From Pilosibacter fragilis (GTDB lineage: Bacteria > Bacillota > Clostridia > Lachnospirales > Lachnospiraceae), in assembly GCF_032490495.1 (NCBI RefSeq), contig NZ_JAVYJB010000002.1, forward strand, positions 201,094 through 265,093: 64,000 nucleotides of DNA, read 5' to 3'. Below, one piece after another: positions 50,178 through 59,125 of this stretch; position 1 is the stretch's first letter, and every line of letters begins with the position of its first letter. The notes under the pieces were generated by a model, which was given only the letters and a program-made list of their open reading frames with translations, was not told the origin of the DNA and did no database searches. Both the position numbers and the translations under genes were made by a program.

Positions 50178-51413
50178 ATGAAAGGCAACATTATCGTTGG
50201 ACAGTCCGGTGGCCCGACTGCCGCTATCAATTCCAGTCTCGCGGGCGTTTACCGCACCGCTATCGACCGCGGAGCAAAAAAAGTATACGGCATGCGTCAC
50301 GGCATTCAGGGTCTCTTAAACGAAGATTATATCGATCTTTCCGAACATATCCAGACGGATCTGGACGTAGAACTTTTAAAACGCACACCTGCTGCCTATC
50401 TCGGATCATGCCGCTATAAGCTCCCGGAGATCCATGAGGACATCGCTACATACGATAAAATCTTTTCTATTCTCGACAAGCTTGAGATCGAGTGCTTTAT
50501 CTATATCGGCGGAAACGATTCCATGGATACGATCAAAAAGCTGTCCGACTACGCGATCTTAAGGGGTCATCCAACCAAATTTTTAGGCGTTCCGAAGACT
50601 ATCGACAACGATCTCGCCCTGACCGACCACACACCGGGATACGGCAGCGCGGCGAAATACATCGGAACATCAGTGAAAGAGATCATCCAGGACAGCCAGG
50701 CGCTGATCTACGATAAGGGCCTTGTCACCATCGTCGAGATCATGGGCCGAAACGCCGGATGGCTCGTTGGTGCCGCGGCGCTCTCCAAGGGCGAGGATTG
50801 CGATGGACCGGACCTGATCTATGTCCCGGAACTTCCCTTCGATATCGACAATTTCCTTGTCCGCATTAAGGAACTCCTGGCAGAAAAGACTTTCGTTGTG
50901 GTCGCCGTCTCCGAAGGCATCCGCCTGGCGGACGGACGTTATGTGTGCGAGCTCACCGACGGTGTGGATTTCGTTGACGCCTTCGGCCACAAGCAGCTCA
51001 CAGGCACCGCGAACTATCTTGCCCGCCGTCTGGCTCAGGAGATTGGCTGCAAGACGAGAACCATAGAGCTTAGCTCCATGCAGAGAGCGGCCTCCCATCT
51101 GGCATCCCGAATCGACATTCTGGAAGCTTTCCAGGTCGGCGGTGCCGCCGTGAAGGCAGCCGACGAGGGCGATACCGGTGAGATGGTCATCATCAAACGT
51201 CTCTCCGATGACCCGTACCAGTCCACCACAGACCTTAGAAATGTCCACAAGGTCTCCAATGTGGAAAAAGTGGTCCCGAGGGAATGGATCACCGAGGACG
51301 GTACCTACGTCACCGACGAGTTTATCAGCTATGTCCGCCCGCTGATCCAGGGTGACGTGTCACCAGTTATGGTGGACGGAATTCCGCGATATCTGTATCA
51401 TAAGAAGAAATAA
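50178..51413 (+). CDS. pfp: 6-phosphofructokinase, PPi-dependent type
   Basis: A 411-residue phosphofructokinase. In place of the ATP-type GGDGS and PGTIDND it has GGNDS (near 111-115) and PKTIDND (near 138-144): an acidic residue at the position of Gly104 and a Lys at Gly124 of the E. coli enzyme are the marks of PPi use. The catalytic IDND Asp is intact and MGRNAGWL matches the family. It phosphorylates fructose 6-phosphate. The start follows TGGAGGGATGCTAC. Phosphoryl donor inferred from these residues, not proven. Confidence 0.85.
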   Translation: MKGNIIVGQSGGPTAAINSSLAGVYRTAIDRGAKKVYGMRHGIQGLLNEDYIDLSEHIQTDLDVELLKRTPAAYLGSCRYKLPEIHEDIATYDKIFSILDKLEIECFIYIGGNDSMDTIKKLSDYAILRGHPTKFLGVPKTIDNDLALTDHTPGYGSAAKYIGTSVKEIIQDSQALIYDKGLVTIVEIMGRNAGWLVGAAALSKGEDCDGPDLIYVPELPFDIDNFLVRIKELLAEKTFVVVAVSEGIRLADGRYVCELTDGVDFVDAFGHKQLTGTANYLARRLAQEIGCKTRTIELSSMQRAASHLASRIDILEAFQVGGAAVKAADEGDTGEMVIIKRLSDDPYQSTTDLRNVHKVSNVEKVVPREWITEDGTYVTDEFISYVRPLIQGDVSPVMVDGIPRYLYHKKK

Positions 51414-51506
51414 TGGCAGAAACCTTTTTCCCTGCCGCGGCGGGCCGCAACGGCAGCAGCTTTTTATAACCGCATAAGTTTCCTTTAAGGATTTCTAATG
51501 AGCTTA

Positions 51507-51570
51507 AAAGACCTCCTACAGGAATACAGAACCATAAACTTAGATTCTGTCTCCTGGGAGGTCTTTCTTT
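51507..51570. terminator. Bidirectional terminator between the phosphofructokinase and dipeptidase genes
   Basis: AAAGACCTCC (51507-51516) pairs with GGAGGTCTTT (51557-51566), with an inner stem ACAGAA/TTCTGT. It serves two converging genes. Confidence 0.8.
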
Positions 51571-51651
51571 ATTCATCTTTATTCATTCCTGCTGCCATCA
51601 TTCATGGTTTCCAGGCCTTCCAATGATTCCGACAGGCACTTTCTGACATTT

Positions 51652-53148
51652 TTACGCGTCAGATCTTGAAAACGCATTCTTCATGGAATTGCTGAGCTCA
51701 AAGAGCACATGATCCAGGGTATTTCCTGTCTCCTCTTTCAACATCTTCGCGATCTCGCGGTTCGCTTCTTCTAAAAGTCTTCTGCTCTCCGCCGGATCCG
51801 TAACCTTCGCCGCCTCTTTATCATACTTGTTGAGCAGCGCATGCCCCTTCGCCTCCACAGCGTTCTGGTAGCGCTCGATGTGGATCGCGGATTTTGCGAA
51901 GGACGCGTCCGCCATAGCCGCGATCATTCTCGCGGACCAGTAGAAGTTCTCTGTAGAGACTTCCTTCGTGGTGTTCGCAAGGTACTCCGGTGTCTCGTCC
52001 ACAGCCGCGTAGAACGGAACCAGGGTGTTGAACGCGTTTGACGCGAAAGCCAGCCACTGGACCGCCTGACAGTTTGCCGGGGCACCCGGGCGCATCTGGA
52101 TCAGAGCAAGGAAATCATTGCGGTTGATGCCGATAGCGCGGTATTTGCCCTTCTGGAGTCCGTCACCGCTCTTTGCGTACGGATCGTAAGGGGTTCCCTG
52201 GAAATGGGAGGAAAGAGCATACTTGACATCCTCCACCGTGATCTTCTTCTCCGGAACCATGCTCCACGGGATATCGTCGGATTCCGGTCTGTAGTCCGCG
52301 TCCGGTCCGTCCCACTTCTTTGTCTTCGGATTAAAGTAGCGCTCCATAAACCATGCTCTTGGTGTATTGTAGATATGGTCGGAATCGCTGTGGCTTCCGA
52401 ATGCGGCGCGGGCATCAAAATGGCTCCCATTTCCTCCGTTTAAGGAGAGGTCCAGGTGGTTCTCAGCGATAAACTCTCTTAAGTCGGAAGAACACATATG
52501 TTCATTCTGCTCGGAGAACGCGTCGTTTAAGTCAAAATCATCGATACCGAACTGGTTCGGCATCACCACGTAACGGTCATCCGGAACACGCTTTGCGATC
52601 CAGTGATGTCCGCCGATGGTCTCAAGCCACCAGATCTCGTTGACGTCCTGGAACGCGATACCGTTCATCTCGTAAGTCCCGTACTTCTCCAAAAGACTTC
52701 CGAGGCGGATCACACCTTCTCTCGCGCTGCTGATATACGGAAGCGTGATGTACACAAGGTCTTCCTCACCGATTCCACCGACGATCTCCTCTTTTCCGTC
52801 CTCCGCCGGCTGTAACTTTACAAGCGGGTCTGCTCCGAGAACACGAGCGTTGGATGTGATGGTTTCCGTAGCTGTCATGCCGACATTCTTTTCATTAACG
52901 CCGCTGGCCGCCCAGATTCCCTTTCCCTTAATGGCGTTCGGAACTGCCGTAAACTTCATCGGATCTCCCGGAAGATCGATCTCAGCATGAGAGAGAACAG
53001 ACTTATAAACCTTCGGCTGCTCCTCCGGGTGGATCACCACAAATTTTTTCGCCGTAAAATGTCCGGAACCGGAATCATCATTTCGCGCGATCATCGTTGA
53101 ACCGTCATAAGACGCGTTTTTTCCTACAAGAATCGTTGTGCATGCCAT
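51652..53148 (-). CDS. C69-family dipeptidase
   Basis: A 498-residue N-terminal-nucleophile hydrolase. It starts MACTTILVGKNASYDGSTM; in the PepD/C69 family a cysteine close to the start becomes the nucleophile after removal of the first residues, here Cys3. IARNDD (near 21-26) is also conserved. It is predicted to hydrolyse dipeptides in the cytoplasm, as no signal peptide is present. The start follows TTGGAGGGTATTTGAC, with its own promoter upstream (53211-53239). Confidence 0.88.
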   Translation of the reverse strand: MACTTILVGKNASYDGSTMIARNDDSGSGHFTAKKFVVIHPEEQPKVYKSVLSHAEIDLPGDPMKFTAVPNAIKGKGIWAASGVNEKNVGMTATETITSNARVLGADPLVKLQPAEDGKEEIVGGIGEEDLVYITLPYISSAREGVIRLGSLLEKYGTYEMNGIAFQDVNEIWWLETIGGHHWIAKRVPDDRYVVMPNQFGIDDFDLNDAFSEQNEHMCSSDLREFIAENHLDLSLNGGNGSHFDARAAFGSHSDSDHIYNTPRAWFMERYFNPKTKKWDGPDADYRPESDDIPWSMVPEKKITVEDVKYALSSHFQGTPYDPYAKSGDGLQKGKYRAIGINRNDFLALIQMRPGAPANCQAVQWLAFASNAFNTLVPFYAAVDETPEYLANTTKEVSTENFYWSARMIAAMADASFAKSAIHIERYQNAVEAKGHALLNKYDKEAAKVTDPAESRRLLEEANREIAKMLKEETGNTLDHVLFELSNSMKNAFSRSDA

Positions 53149-53210
53149 GTCAAATACCCTCCAAAACTATAATATGCGGCCGTCACTGTCCGCCAGCCGC
53201 GGATACGTCC

Positions 53211-53239
53211 AGTTTAGTACGCTTCGGAGTTTCTGTCAA
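53211..53239 (-). promoter_or_regulatory. Promoter of the C69 dipeptidase gene
   Basis: On the minus strand TTGACA (53234-53239), a 17-base spacer and TAAACT (53211-53216). Confidence 0.65.
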
Positions 53240-53345
53240 CTAACTGAGGTACCGCGGCAAAGCAGCACCTCACACAGAACCTCCTGTCAACAGTCTCTTT
53301 CAGGTTCATGGTAATCGGCAGCTTCTTCCGAATGCACAGCAGCGC

Positions 53346-53384
53346 AGAACGCCCCAGGGGAATTTTCTCTCCCTGGGGCATTCT
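53346..53384 (-). terminator. Terminator-like hairpin after purL
   Basis: AGAATGCCCCAGGG and CCCCTGGGGCGTTCT pair on the minus strand 23 bases after the purL stop. The T run is short. Confidence 0.6.
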
Positions 53385-53406
53385 CTTATTTCTTCCAAAT
53401 ATTCAA

Positions 53407-56400
53407 TTATTTGAAATACTTCACACCACTCTCAAACAGCTTCAGATCCTGCTCGCCTGTGATGTTCTTTGCAACATAGTCGCCGCGTCTCTCAGCATGG
53501 CCCATCTTACCGTAGACACGTCCATCCGGGCTTGTGATACCTTCGATCGCCATGAAGGAGCCGTTCGGGTTCCAGTATTCGTCCATGGTCGGAACACCGT
53601 TAAGGTCAACGTACTGGGTCGCAACCTGTCCGTTTGCGAAGAGCTTGTCGATCCATTCCTTCGGAGCCACGAAACGTCCCTCGCCGTGGGATACCGGGTT
53701 TGTGTAAACGCCGCCAAGTTCTGCGCCTGCAAGCCACGGGGACTTGTTGGAAACGACCTTTAAGTTAACCATCTTGGAAACGTGGCGTCCGATGGTGTTG
53801 TAGGTTAAGGTCGGGGAATCCGGCTTCTGCTCTACGATCTTTCCTTCCGGCACAAGACCAAGCTTGATGAGAGCCTGGAAACCGTTACAGATACCGAGCA
53901 TTAATCCGTCACGCTCATTTAAGAGCTTCATGATCTCGTCCTTTAATACCTCGTTGCGGAACGCAGTAGCGAAGAACTTTGCGGAACCTTCCGGCTCATC
54001 ACCTGCGGAGAAGCCGCCCGGGAACATAACGATCTGGGACTCTTCGATGCTCTTTCTGTAGACTTCTACGGAATCACGGATGTCCTCGGCGCTCATGTTC
54101 TTGAATACCTTTGTGATGACCTTTGCTCCCGCACGTTCGAATGCCTTCGTGCTGTCGTACTCACAGTTTGTTCCCGGGAATACCGGAATAAATACAGTCG
54201 GAGTACCGATCTTATGATTGCAGATCACAACGTTCTCTGCCTTAAATACTTCGTTCTTAACTTCTTCTTTCTTTACCGCGCTCTCTGTCGGGAATACATC
54301 CTCGAGAGCTGCGTCCCATGTCTTTAATGCCTCGTCGAGCGCAATGGAGACATTGCCGTACTCGAAGGCTGCCTTGTCGGTAACTTCACCGATGACACGG
54401 TAGCTCATCTGAAGCTCGCCGACCTTGTCAGCCGGAACCTCGCAGACGATATTGCCCCATGCCGGTGCAAAGAAGTCTCTCGGATCCACGTCATGCTCGA
54501 TCTTGACACCGAGGTGGTTTCCGAAGGCCATCTTGCTGACTGCCTCTGCGATTCCGTTTGCCTCTGCGGCGTACGCGGAGATCACGCGGCCTGCCTTGAT
54601 GTCCTCATGGAGTTTATCATATCCAGCCATGATCTGGGCATAATCCGGAAGATCATAGGAATCTTTTTTAATTTCAAATACAACGATCTTATTTCCGGCC
54701 TTCTTGAATTCCGGGGAGATCATGTTCTTCGCGCTTGCAACGTCAACCGCGAAGGAAACCAGGGTCGGCGGGACGTCGATCTCTTTTCCGCTCTCCTCAT
54801 CAAAGGTACCGGACATACTGTCCTTACCGCCGATGGACGGAAGTCCGAAGCCCAGCTGCGCATTGTAGGCACCGAGAAGTGCTGCGAACGGCTGGCTCCA
54901 TCTTGCCGGCTTGCTGCTCATTCTGCGGAAGTACTCCTGGAATGTGAAGCGGATCTTCCTGTGGTCACCGCCTGCTGCTGCGATCTTAGCGACAGATGTG
55001 AGGACTGCGTAGATCGCGCCGTGATACGGACTCCAGCTGGAGAGATACGGATCAAAGCCGTAGCTCATCATGGTCACAGCGTCGCACTTTCCTTCCAGAA
55101 CCGGAAGCTTAGCGACCATGGTCTGGATCTCAGTCTGCTGATATTTTCCGCCGTACGGCATCATAACGGTAGATGCGCCGATGGAGGAGTCGAACATCTC
55201 AACGAGACCTTTCTGGGAGCAGACATTTAAGGAACCGAGCATCTTCAGCCATTTTTCCTTAACGTCTCCTACTTCTTTCTTTTCAAACGGAGTTCCCTCA
55301 TGGTTCGGAACCTCCAGGGTAACGTCTGTCTCCTGATGAGCGCCGTTTGTGTCGAGGAACGCACGGCTTAAGTCAACGATGGTCTTTCCCCGCCATGTGA
55401 GGACGAGTCTCGGGCTCTCTGTGACTGTTGCGACTGTGACAGCCTCAAGGTTCTCCTCCTTGGCGTATCCTAAGAATGTGTCAACATCTTTCGGATCAAC
55501 GACAACTGCCATTCTCTCCTGGGACTCAGAGATCGCAAGCTCTGTTCCGTCAAGACCTGCGTACTTTTTCGGTACTTTATCGAGATCAATCAGAAGTCCG
55601 TCAGCGAGTTCACCGATCGCTACGGAAACTCCGCCTGCGCCAAAGTCGTTGCACTTTTTGATCAGTCTGGAAACTTCCGGACGGCGGAACATTCTCTGGA
55701 TCTTTCTCTCGGTCGGGGCGTTACCTTTCTGGACCTCAGCGCCGCAGACCTCGATGGATGCCTCTGTGTGTACCTTGGAGGAACCTGTCGCACCGCCGAT
55801 TCCATCACGGCCGGTACGTCCGCCGAGAAGGATGATCACATCACCCGGATCGGATGTCTCACGGATCACGTTCTTTCTCGGAGCTGCCGCCATAACAGCA
55901 CCGATCTCCATTCTCTTCGCAACATAGCCCGGATGGTAGAGTTCTTTTACATAACCGGTCGCAAGACCGATCTGGTTTCCGTAGGAGCTATATCCATGGG
56001 CAGCCTCTGTAACGATCTTTCTCTGCGGAAGCTTGCCCTTTAATGTCTGATTTAACGGCTTTGTCGGGTCAGCGGCACCTGTGATGCGCATTGCCTGGTA
56101 TACATAGGTACGTCCGGAAAGCGGGTCACGGATCGCGCCGCCAAGGCAGGTTGCCGCGCCGCCGAAGGGTTCAATCTCTGTCGGGTGGTTATGGGTCTCG
56201 TTCTTGAAGTTTACGAGCCACTCCTCGGTCTTTCCGTCGATCTCCACCGGAACGACGATGGAGCAGGCGTTGATCTCGTCGGATACCTCAAGATCTTCTA
56301 ACTTGCCCTCTTTGCGGAGCTTTTTCATGCCCATGATCGCAAGGTCCATGAGACATACGAACTTGTCGTCGCGTCCTTTGTAGATCTCCTTGTGGTCAGC

Positions 56401-57171
56401 AAGGTACTGGTTGTAGGTATCCTCGATCGGTTTCTTGTAGTCGCCCTCTGTGAATGTCACATTCTTGAGTTCTGTGGAGAATGTGGTGTGGCGGCAGTGA
56501 TCGGACCAGTATGTATCAAGCACGCGGATCTCTGTCACGGACGGATCTCTGTGCTCTTCGTTCTTATAGTAGTTCTGGATGTGAAGGAAGTCTTTGAAGG
56601 TCATTGCGAGGTTTAAGGAACCGTAGAGTTCCTTTAAGGCCGCCTCGTCCATATCCTTAAATCCGTCAAAGACCGCAACGTCTTCCGGCACATCAAATAC
56701 GGTGACAAGTGTCTCCGGGATCTCCTCGGACGCCTCTCTGGAGTCCACCGGGTTGATACAGAAGGACTTGATTGCTGCGATCTCCTCCCCGGAAAGCTTT
56801 CCGGAGATCACATAGGTCATTGCGGAGCGGATCACCGGCTCCTCGTTCTCGTTTAATAACTTTACACACTGCTCCGCGGAATCGGCTCTCTGGTCAAACT
56901 GTCCCGGCAGATACTCAACGGAGAATACCACATCCTCCGCGCTGTGCGGGAATGTCTCCTCAAACACATCGTCTACCGGCGGCTCGGAAAAGATCGTTCC
57001 GAGTGCCTCTTTATATACGTCCTCAGAAATATTTTCAATATCGTAGCGGACTAACACACGGACGCCCGTTACCCCTGTAATGTCAAGATAGCTTGCGATC
57101 TCCTCGCGAAGCTCTCTTGCCTTGATTGCATATTCCGGTTTTTTCTCAACAAATACGCGCTTTACGCTCAT
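53407..57171 (-). CDS. purL: Phosphoribosylformylglycinamidine synthase, single-chain (synthetase plus glutaminase)
   Basis: A 1254-residue protein joining the PurL synthetase and PurQ glutaminase in one chain, as in Proteobacteria and many Clostridia. Near 230 it has LDTYWSDHCRHTTF; the ATP-binding core carries FKNETHNHPTEIEPFGGAAT. The C-terminal glutaminase has PGTNCEYD, the nucleophile Cys in MLGICNGFQAL and the partner His in SHGEGRF. It makes FGAM in purine synthesis. The gene stands alone, outside a pur operon. The start follows CCAGGAGGAGAGACT. Confidence 0.96.
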   Translation of the reverse strand: MSVKRVFVEKKPEYAIKARELREEIASYLDITGVTGVRVLVRYDIENISEDVYKEALGTIFSEPPVDDVFEETFPHSAEDVVFSVEYLPGQFDQRADSAEQCVKLLNENEEPVIRSAMTYVISGKLSGEEIAAIKSFCINPVDSREASEEIPETLVTVFDVPEDVAVFDGFKDMDEAALKELYGSLNLAMTFKDFLHIQNYYKNEEHRDPSVTEIRVLDTYWSDHCRHTTFSTELKNVTFTEGDYKKPIEDTYNQYLADHKEIYKGRDDKFVCLMDLAIMGMKKLRKEGKLEDLEVSDEINACSIVVPVEIDGKTEEWLVNFKNETHNHPTEIEPFGGAATCLGGAIRDPLSGRTYVYQAMRITGAADPTKPLNQTLKGKLPQRKIVTEAAHGYSSYGNQIGLATGYVKELYHPGYVAKRMEIGAVMAAAPRKNVIRETSDPGDVIILLGGRTGRDGIGGATGSSKVHTEASIEVCGAEVQKGNAPTERKIQRMFRRPEVSRLIKKCNDFGAGGVSVAIGELADGLLIDLDKVPKKYAGLDGTELAISESQERMAVVVDPKDVDTFLGYAKEENLEAVTVATVTESPRLVLTWRGKTIVDLSRAFLDTNGAHQETDVTLEVPNHEGTPFEKKEVGDVKEKWLKMLGSLNVCSQKGLVEMFDSSIGASTVMMPYGGKYQQTEIQTMVAKLPVLEGKCDAVTMMSYGFDPYLSSWSPYHGAIYAVLTSVAKIAAAGGDHRKIRFTFQEYFRRMSSKPARWSQPFAALLGAYNAQLGFGLPSIGGKDSMSGTFDEESGKEIDVPPTLVSFAVDVASAKNMISPEFKKAGNKIVVFEIKKDSYDLPDYAQIMAGYDKLHEDIKAGRVISAYAAEANGIAEAVSKMAFGNHLGVKIEHDVDPRDFFAPAWGNIVCEVPADKVGELQMSYRVIGEVTDKAAFEYGNVSIALDEALKTWDAALEDVFPTESAVKKEEVKNEVFKAENVVICNHKIGTPTVFIPVFPGTNCEYDSTKAFERAGAKVITKVFKNMSAEDIRDSVEVYRKSIEESQIVMFPGGFSAGDEPEGSAKFFATAFRNEVLKDEIMKLLNERDGLMLGICNGFQALIKLGLVPEGKIVEQKPDSPTLTYNTIGRHVSKMVNLKVVSNKSPWLAGAELGGVYTNPVSHGEGRFVAPKEWIDKLFANGQVATQYVDLNGVPTMDEYWNPNGSFMAIEGITSPDGRVYGKMGHAERRGDYVAKNITGEQDLKLFESGVKYFK

Positions 57172-57222
57172 AGTCTCTCCTCCTGGAAAACGGCTTTGTC
57201 AGATGGTTTTCATTTTGCCTTA

Positions 57223-57252
57223 ATCATAGCACAGGTCAGTGTGATTAGTAAA
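57223..57252 (-). promoter_or_regulatory. Promoter of purL
   Basis: On the minus strand TTTACT (57247-57252), an 18-base spacer and TATGAT (57223-57228), about 50 bases before the start. No purine riboswitch is visible in the short leader. Confidence 0.5.
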
Positions 57253-57298
57253 GTTAATATATTTAATTATTTTTATTATTTATACTTATATATTGATT

Positions 57299-57910
57299 TT
57301 AACTCTGTAATCTCTGGTTGATCTTGCTCATGCTCAGCGCGTCCATGGTCACCTTCATGATCTCCCGGACCTCGTCCTCGGTCATCTTCATGCGCTCCGC
57401 AAGCTCGGAAAGCTTTGCCTCGCGTCCAAGCTCCTCCGCCATGGATTTCGATACCTCCTGAAGCACATTGACGCGGGCTAACATCTCCTCCTCGATATCC
57501 GCTTCCTTCTTCTGATCGTTGATGATCTCCTCCATACGGACACGGATCCGGCTCTCCAGAAGTTTTTCAAAACTACCCTCGAACCCTTCATCTGCCAGCA
57601 TCATGAGCTCCAGACTGGCTTCCTGGATCAGGTCCGCCATCGGAACACCTTTGTTGATGTAATCCTGGACGAAGAACAGGGCGTTCTTTAAGTTGCCCTC
57701 GATGAGGCGCTCTCTCGCCGCCTTGTTTCCGTTCCGGATCTCGCCGAGAAGCTTCGCGTTCTCCGCCTCGCTGCATGGCGGGATCGCCGCGATCTCCTCC
57801 ATATATACGCGGTAGATGTCCTCCGCGCTTAAATCCTCCTCGGAGTTGTTGAACTCGTCGTCAACCTTCGCGTTCTCTATTTCGTTCTCATATCTCATTT
57901 TTTCTGCCAT
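57299..57910 (-). CDS. Sigma-70-like protein without promoter-recognition regions
   Basis: A 203-residue protein. Residues about 29-110 align by eye with sigma-70 regions 1.2 to 2.2: EDIYRVYMEEIAAIPPCSEAE, LIEGNLKNALFFVQDYINKG and DLIQEASLELM, the core-RNA-polymerase binding helix. The aromatic melting segment of region 2.3-2.4 (YATWWIRQ in RpoD) is replaced by KLLESRIRVRMEEII. A region-3-like helix-turn-helix follows (ELGREAKLSELAERMKM) and region 4 is absent; the chain ends at 203. It could bind RNA polymerase without directing it to promoters. Function unknown. Confidence 0.7.
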   Translation of the reverse strand: MAEKMRYENEIENAKVDDEFNNSEEDLSAEDIYRVYMEEIAAIPPCSEAENAKLLGEIRNGNKAARERLIEGNLKNALFFVQDYINKGVPMADLIQEASLELMMLADEGFEGSFEKLLESRIRVRMEEIINDQKKEADIEEEMLARVNVLQEVSKSMAEELGREAKLSELAERMKMTEDEVREIMKVTMDALSMSKINQRLQS

Positions 57911-58176
57911 AGCCTCTATAAACCTCTCTGATTTTTCTTGATTACTGCTTCAGCTTTCACAGTTATTCTCTCTTCGCAAAGCTTTTTGCTTCTCCTTTGC
58001 ACCTGTTTTTCTTATTTTTCGCACGACGGATTTCTTCTTCCCGCCCCGCCGCCTTTCCGTAATCATACCATATTTTCCACCCGGCTTCCAGACAAAACCA
58101 CACTTTCTCGTTTTTTCCTCTTTTCAAATCCCTGTTCCTGTGATAAAATAGCCTTGTTTCATTAGGAGGACTAATA

Positions 58177-59052
58177 ATGGATATTAACTATGAATTATAT
58201 AAAGTATTTTATTACGTTGCAAAAACTCTGAGCTTTTCCGAGGCATCGAAATGCCTCTATATTTCCCAGTCAGCCGTCAGCCAGTCTGTGAAGGTTCTGG
58301 AAAAAAAGCTGGGCCAGACGCTCTTTATCCGAAGCACGAAGCGGGTCCAGCTCACCCCGGAAGGCGAGATCTTATTTAAACACATCGAACCTGCAATGAA
58401 CCTGATCCATAAAGGCGAGACCCAGCTCTTAGAGGCCAACACCCTGAACGGCGGCCAGCTCAGGATCGCCGCCAGCGACACGATCTGCCGCTATTTCCTT
58501 GTCCCATATTTAAATAAGTTCCATAAACTCTACCCGAACGTTCATATTAAAGTAACGAACTCCACCTCGATCGACTGTGCCCGCATTTTAGAGAATGGAC
58601 AGGTGGACTTCATTATCACCAACTACCCAAATTCCGGTCTCTTGAACACCCACAGTGTCCGGGCGATCCGGGAATTCCGCGATGTTTTCGTTGCGAGTGC
58701 TGACCATTTTCCGTTGCAGGACAAGACCTTCACCCTCGCCGAGCTTCTCGATTACCCGATCATGATGCTGGACCGCAAGAGTACCACAAGTGAGTTCTTA
58801 CACTCCATGTTCCAGAAGTCCCATCTCGATCTGGTCCCGGAGATCGAGCTCAGCAGCAATGACCTTCTGATCGACCTGGCCCGCATCGGCCTTGGAATCG
58901 CCTTCGTGCCGGATTTCTGTATCCCAAAGGACGAAAAGCAGCTCTTTATCTTAAAGCTCTCCGAGACACTTCCGGTCCGCCAGCTTGTTGTGGTCCATAA
59001 CGAAAACCTTCCGGTCTCCCAGGCCGCGAAGCAATTCATGGATATGTTGTAA
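58177..59052 (+). CDS. LysR-family transcriptional regulator
   Basis: A 291-residue protein. The N-terminal helix-turn-helix (residues 2-60) includes FSEASKCLYISQSAVSQSVK and LGQTLFIRSTKRVQLTPEG, typical of LysR. Residues about 90-291 form the effector-binding domain. The target and effector are unknown; no clear LysR box pairs it with either neighbour. The start follows TTAGGAGGACTAATA. A likely -10 TAAAAT lies at 58142-58147 with a poor -35. Confidence 0.88.
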   Translation: MDINYELYKVFYYVAKTLSFSEASKCLYISQSAVSQSVKVLEKKLGQTLFIRSTKRVQLTPEGEILFKHIEPAMNLIHKGETQLLEANTLNGGQLRIAASDTICRYFLVPYLNKFHKLYPNVHIKVTNSTSIDCARILENGQVDFIITNYPNSGLLNTHSVRAIREFRDVFVASADHFPLQDKTFTLAELLDYPIMMLDRKSTTSEFLHSMFQKSHLDLVPEIELSSNDLLIDLARIGLGIAFVPDFCIPKDEKQLFILKLSETLPVRQLVVVHNENLPVSQAAKQFMDML

Positions 59053-59125
59053 GACCTGCAGCAGCCCTTCACCAGACCTGCATATTCCCTGCACCGTCCC
59101 GGCAAACGACTGCCCGGATATCCAT

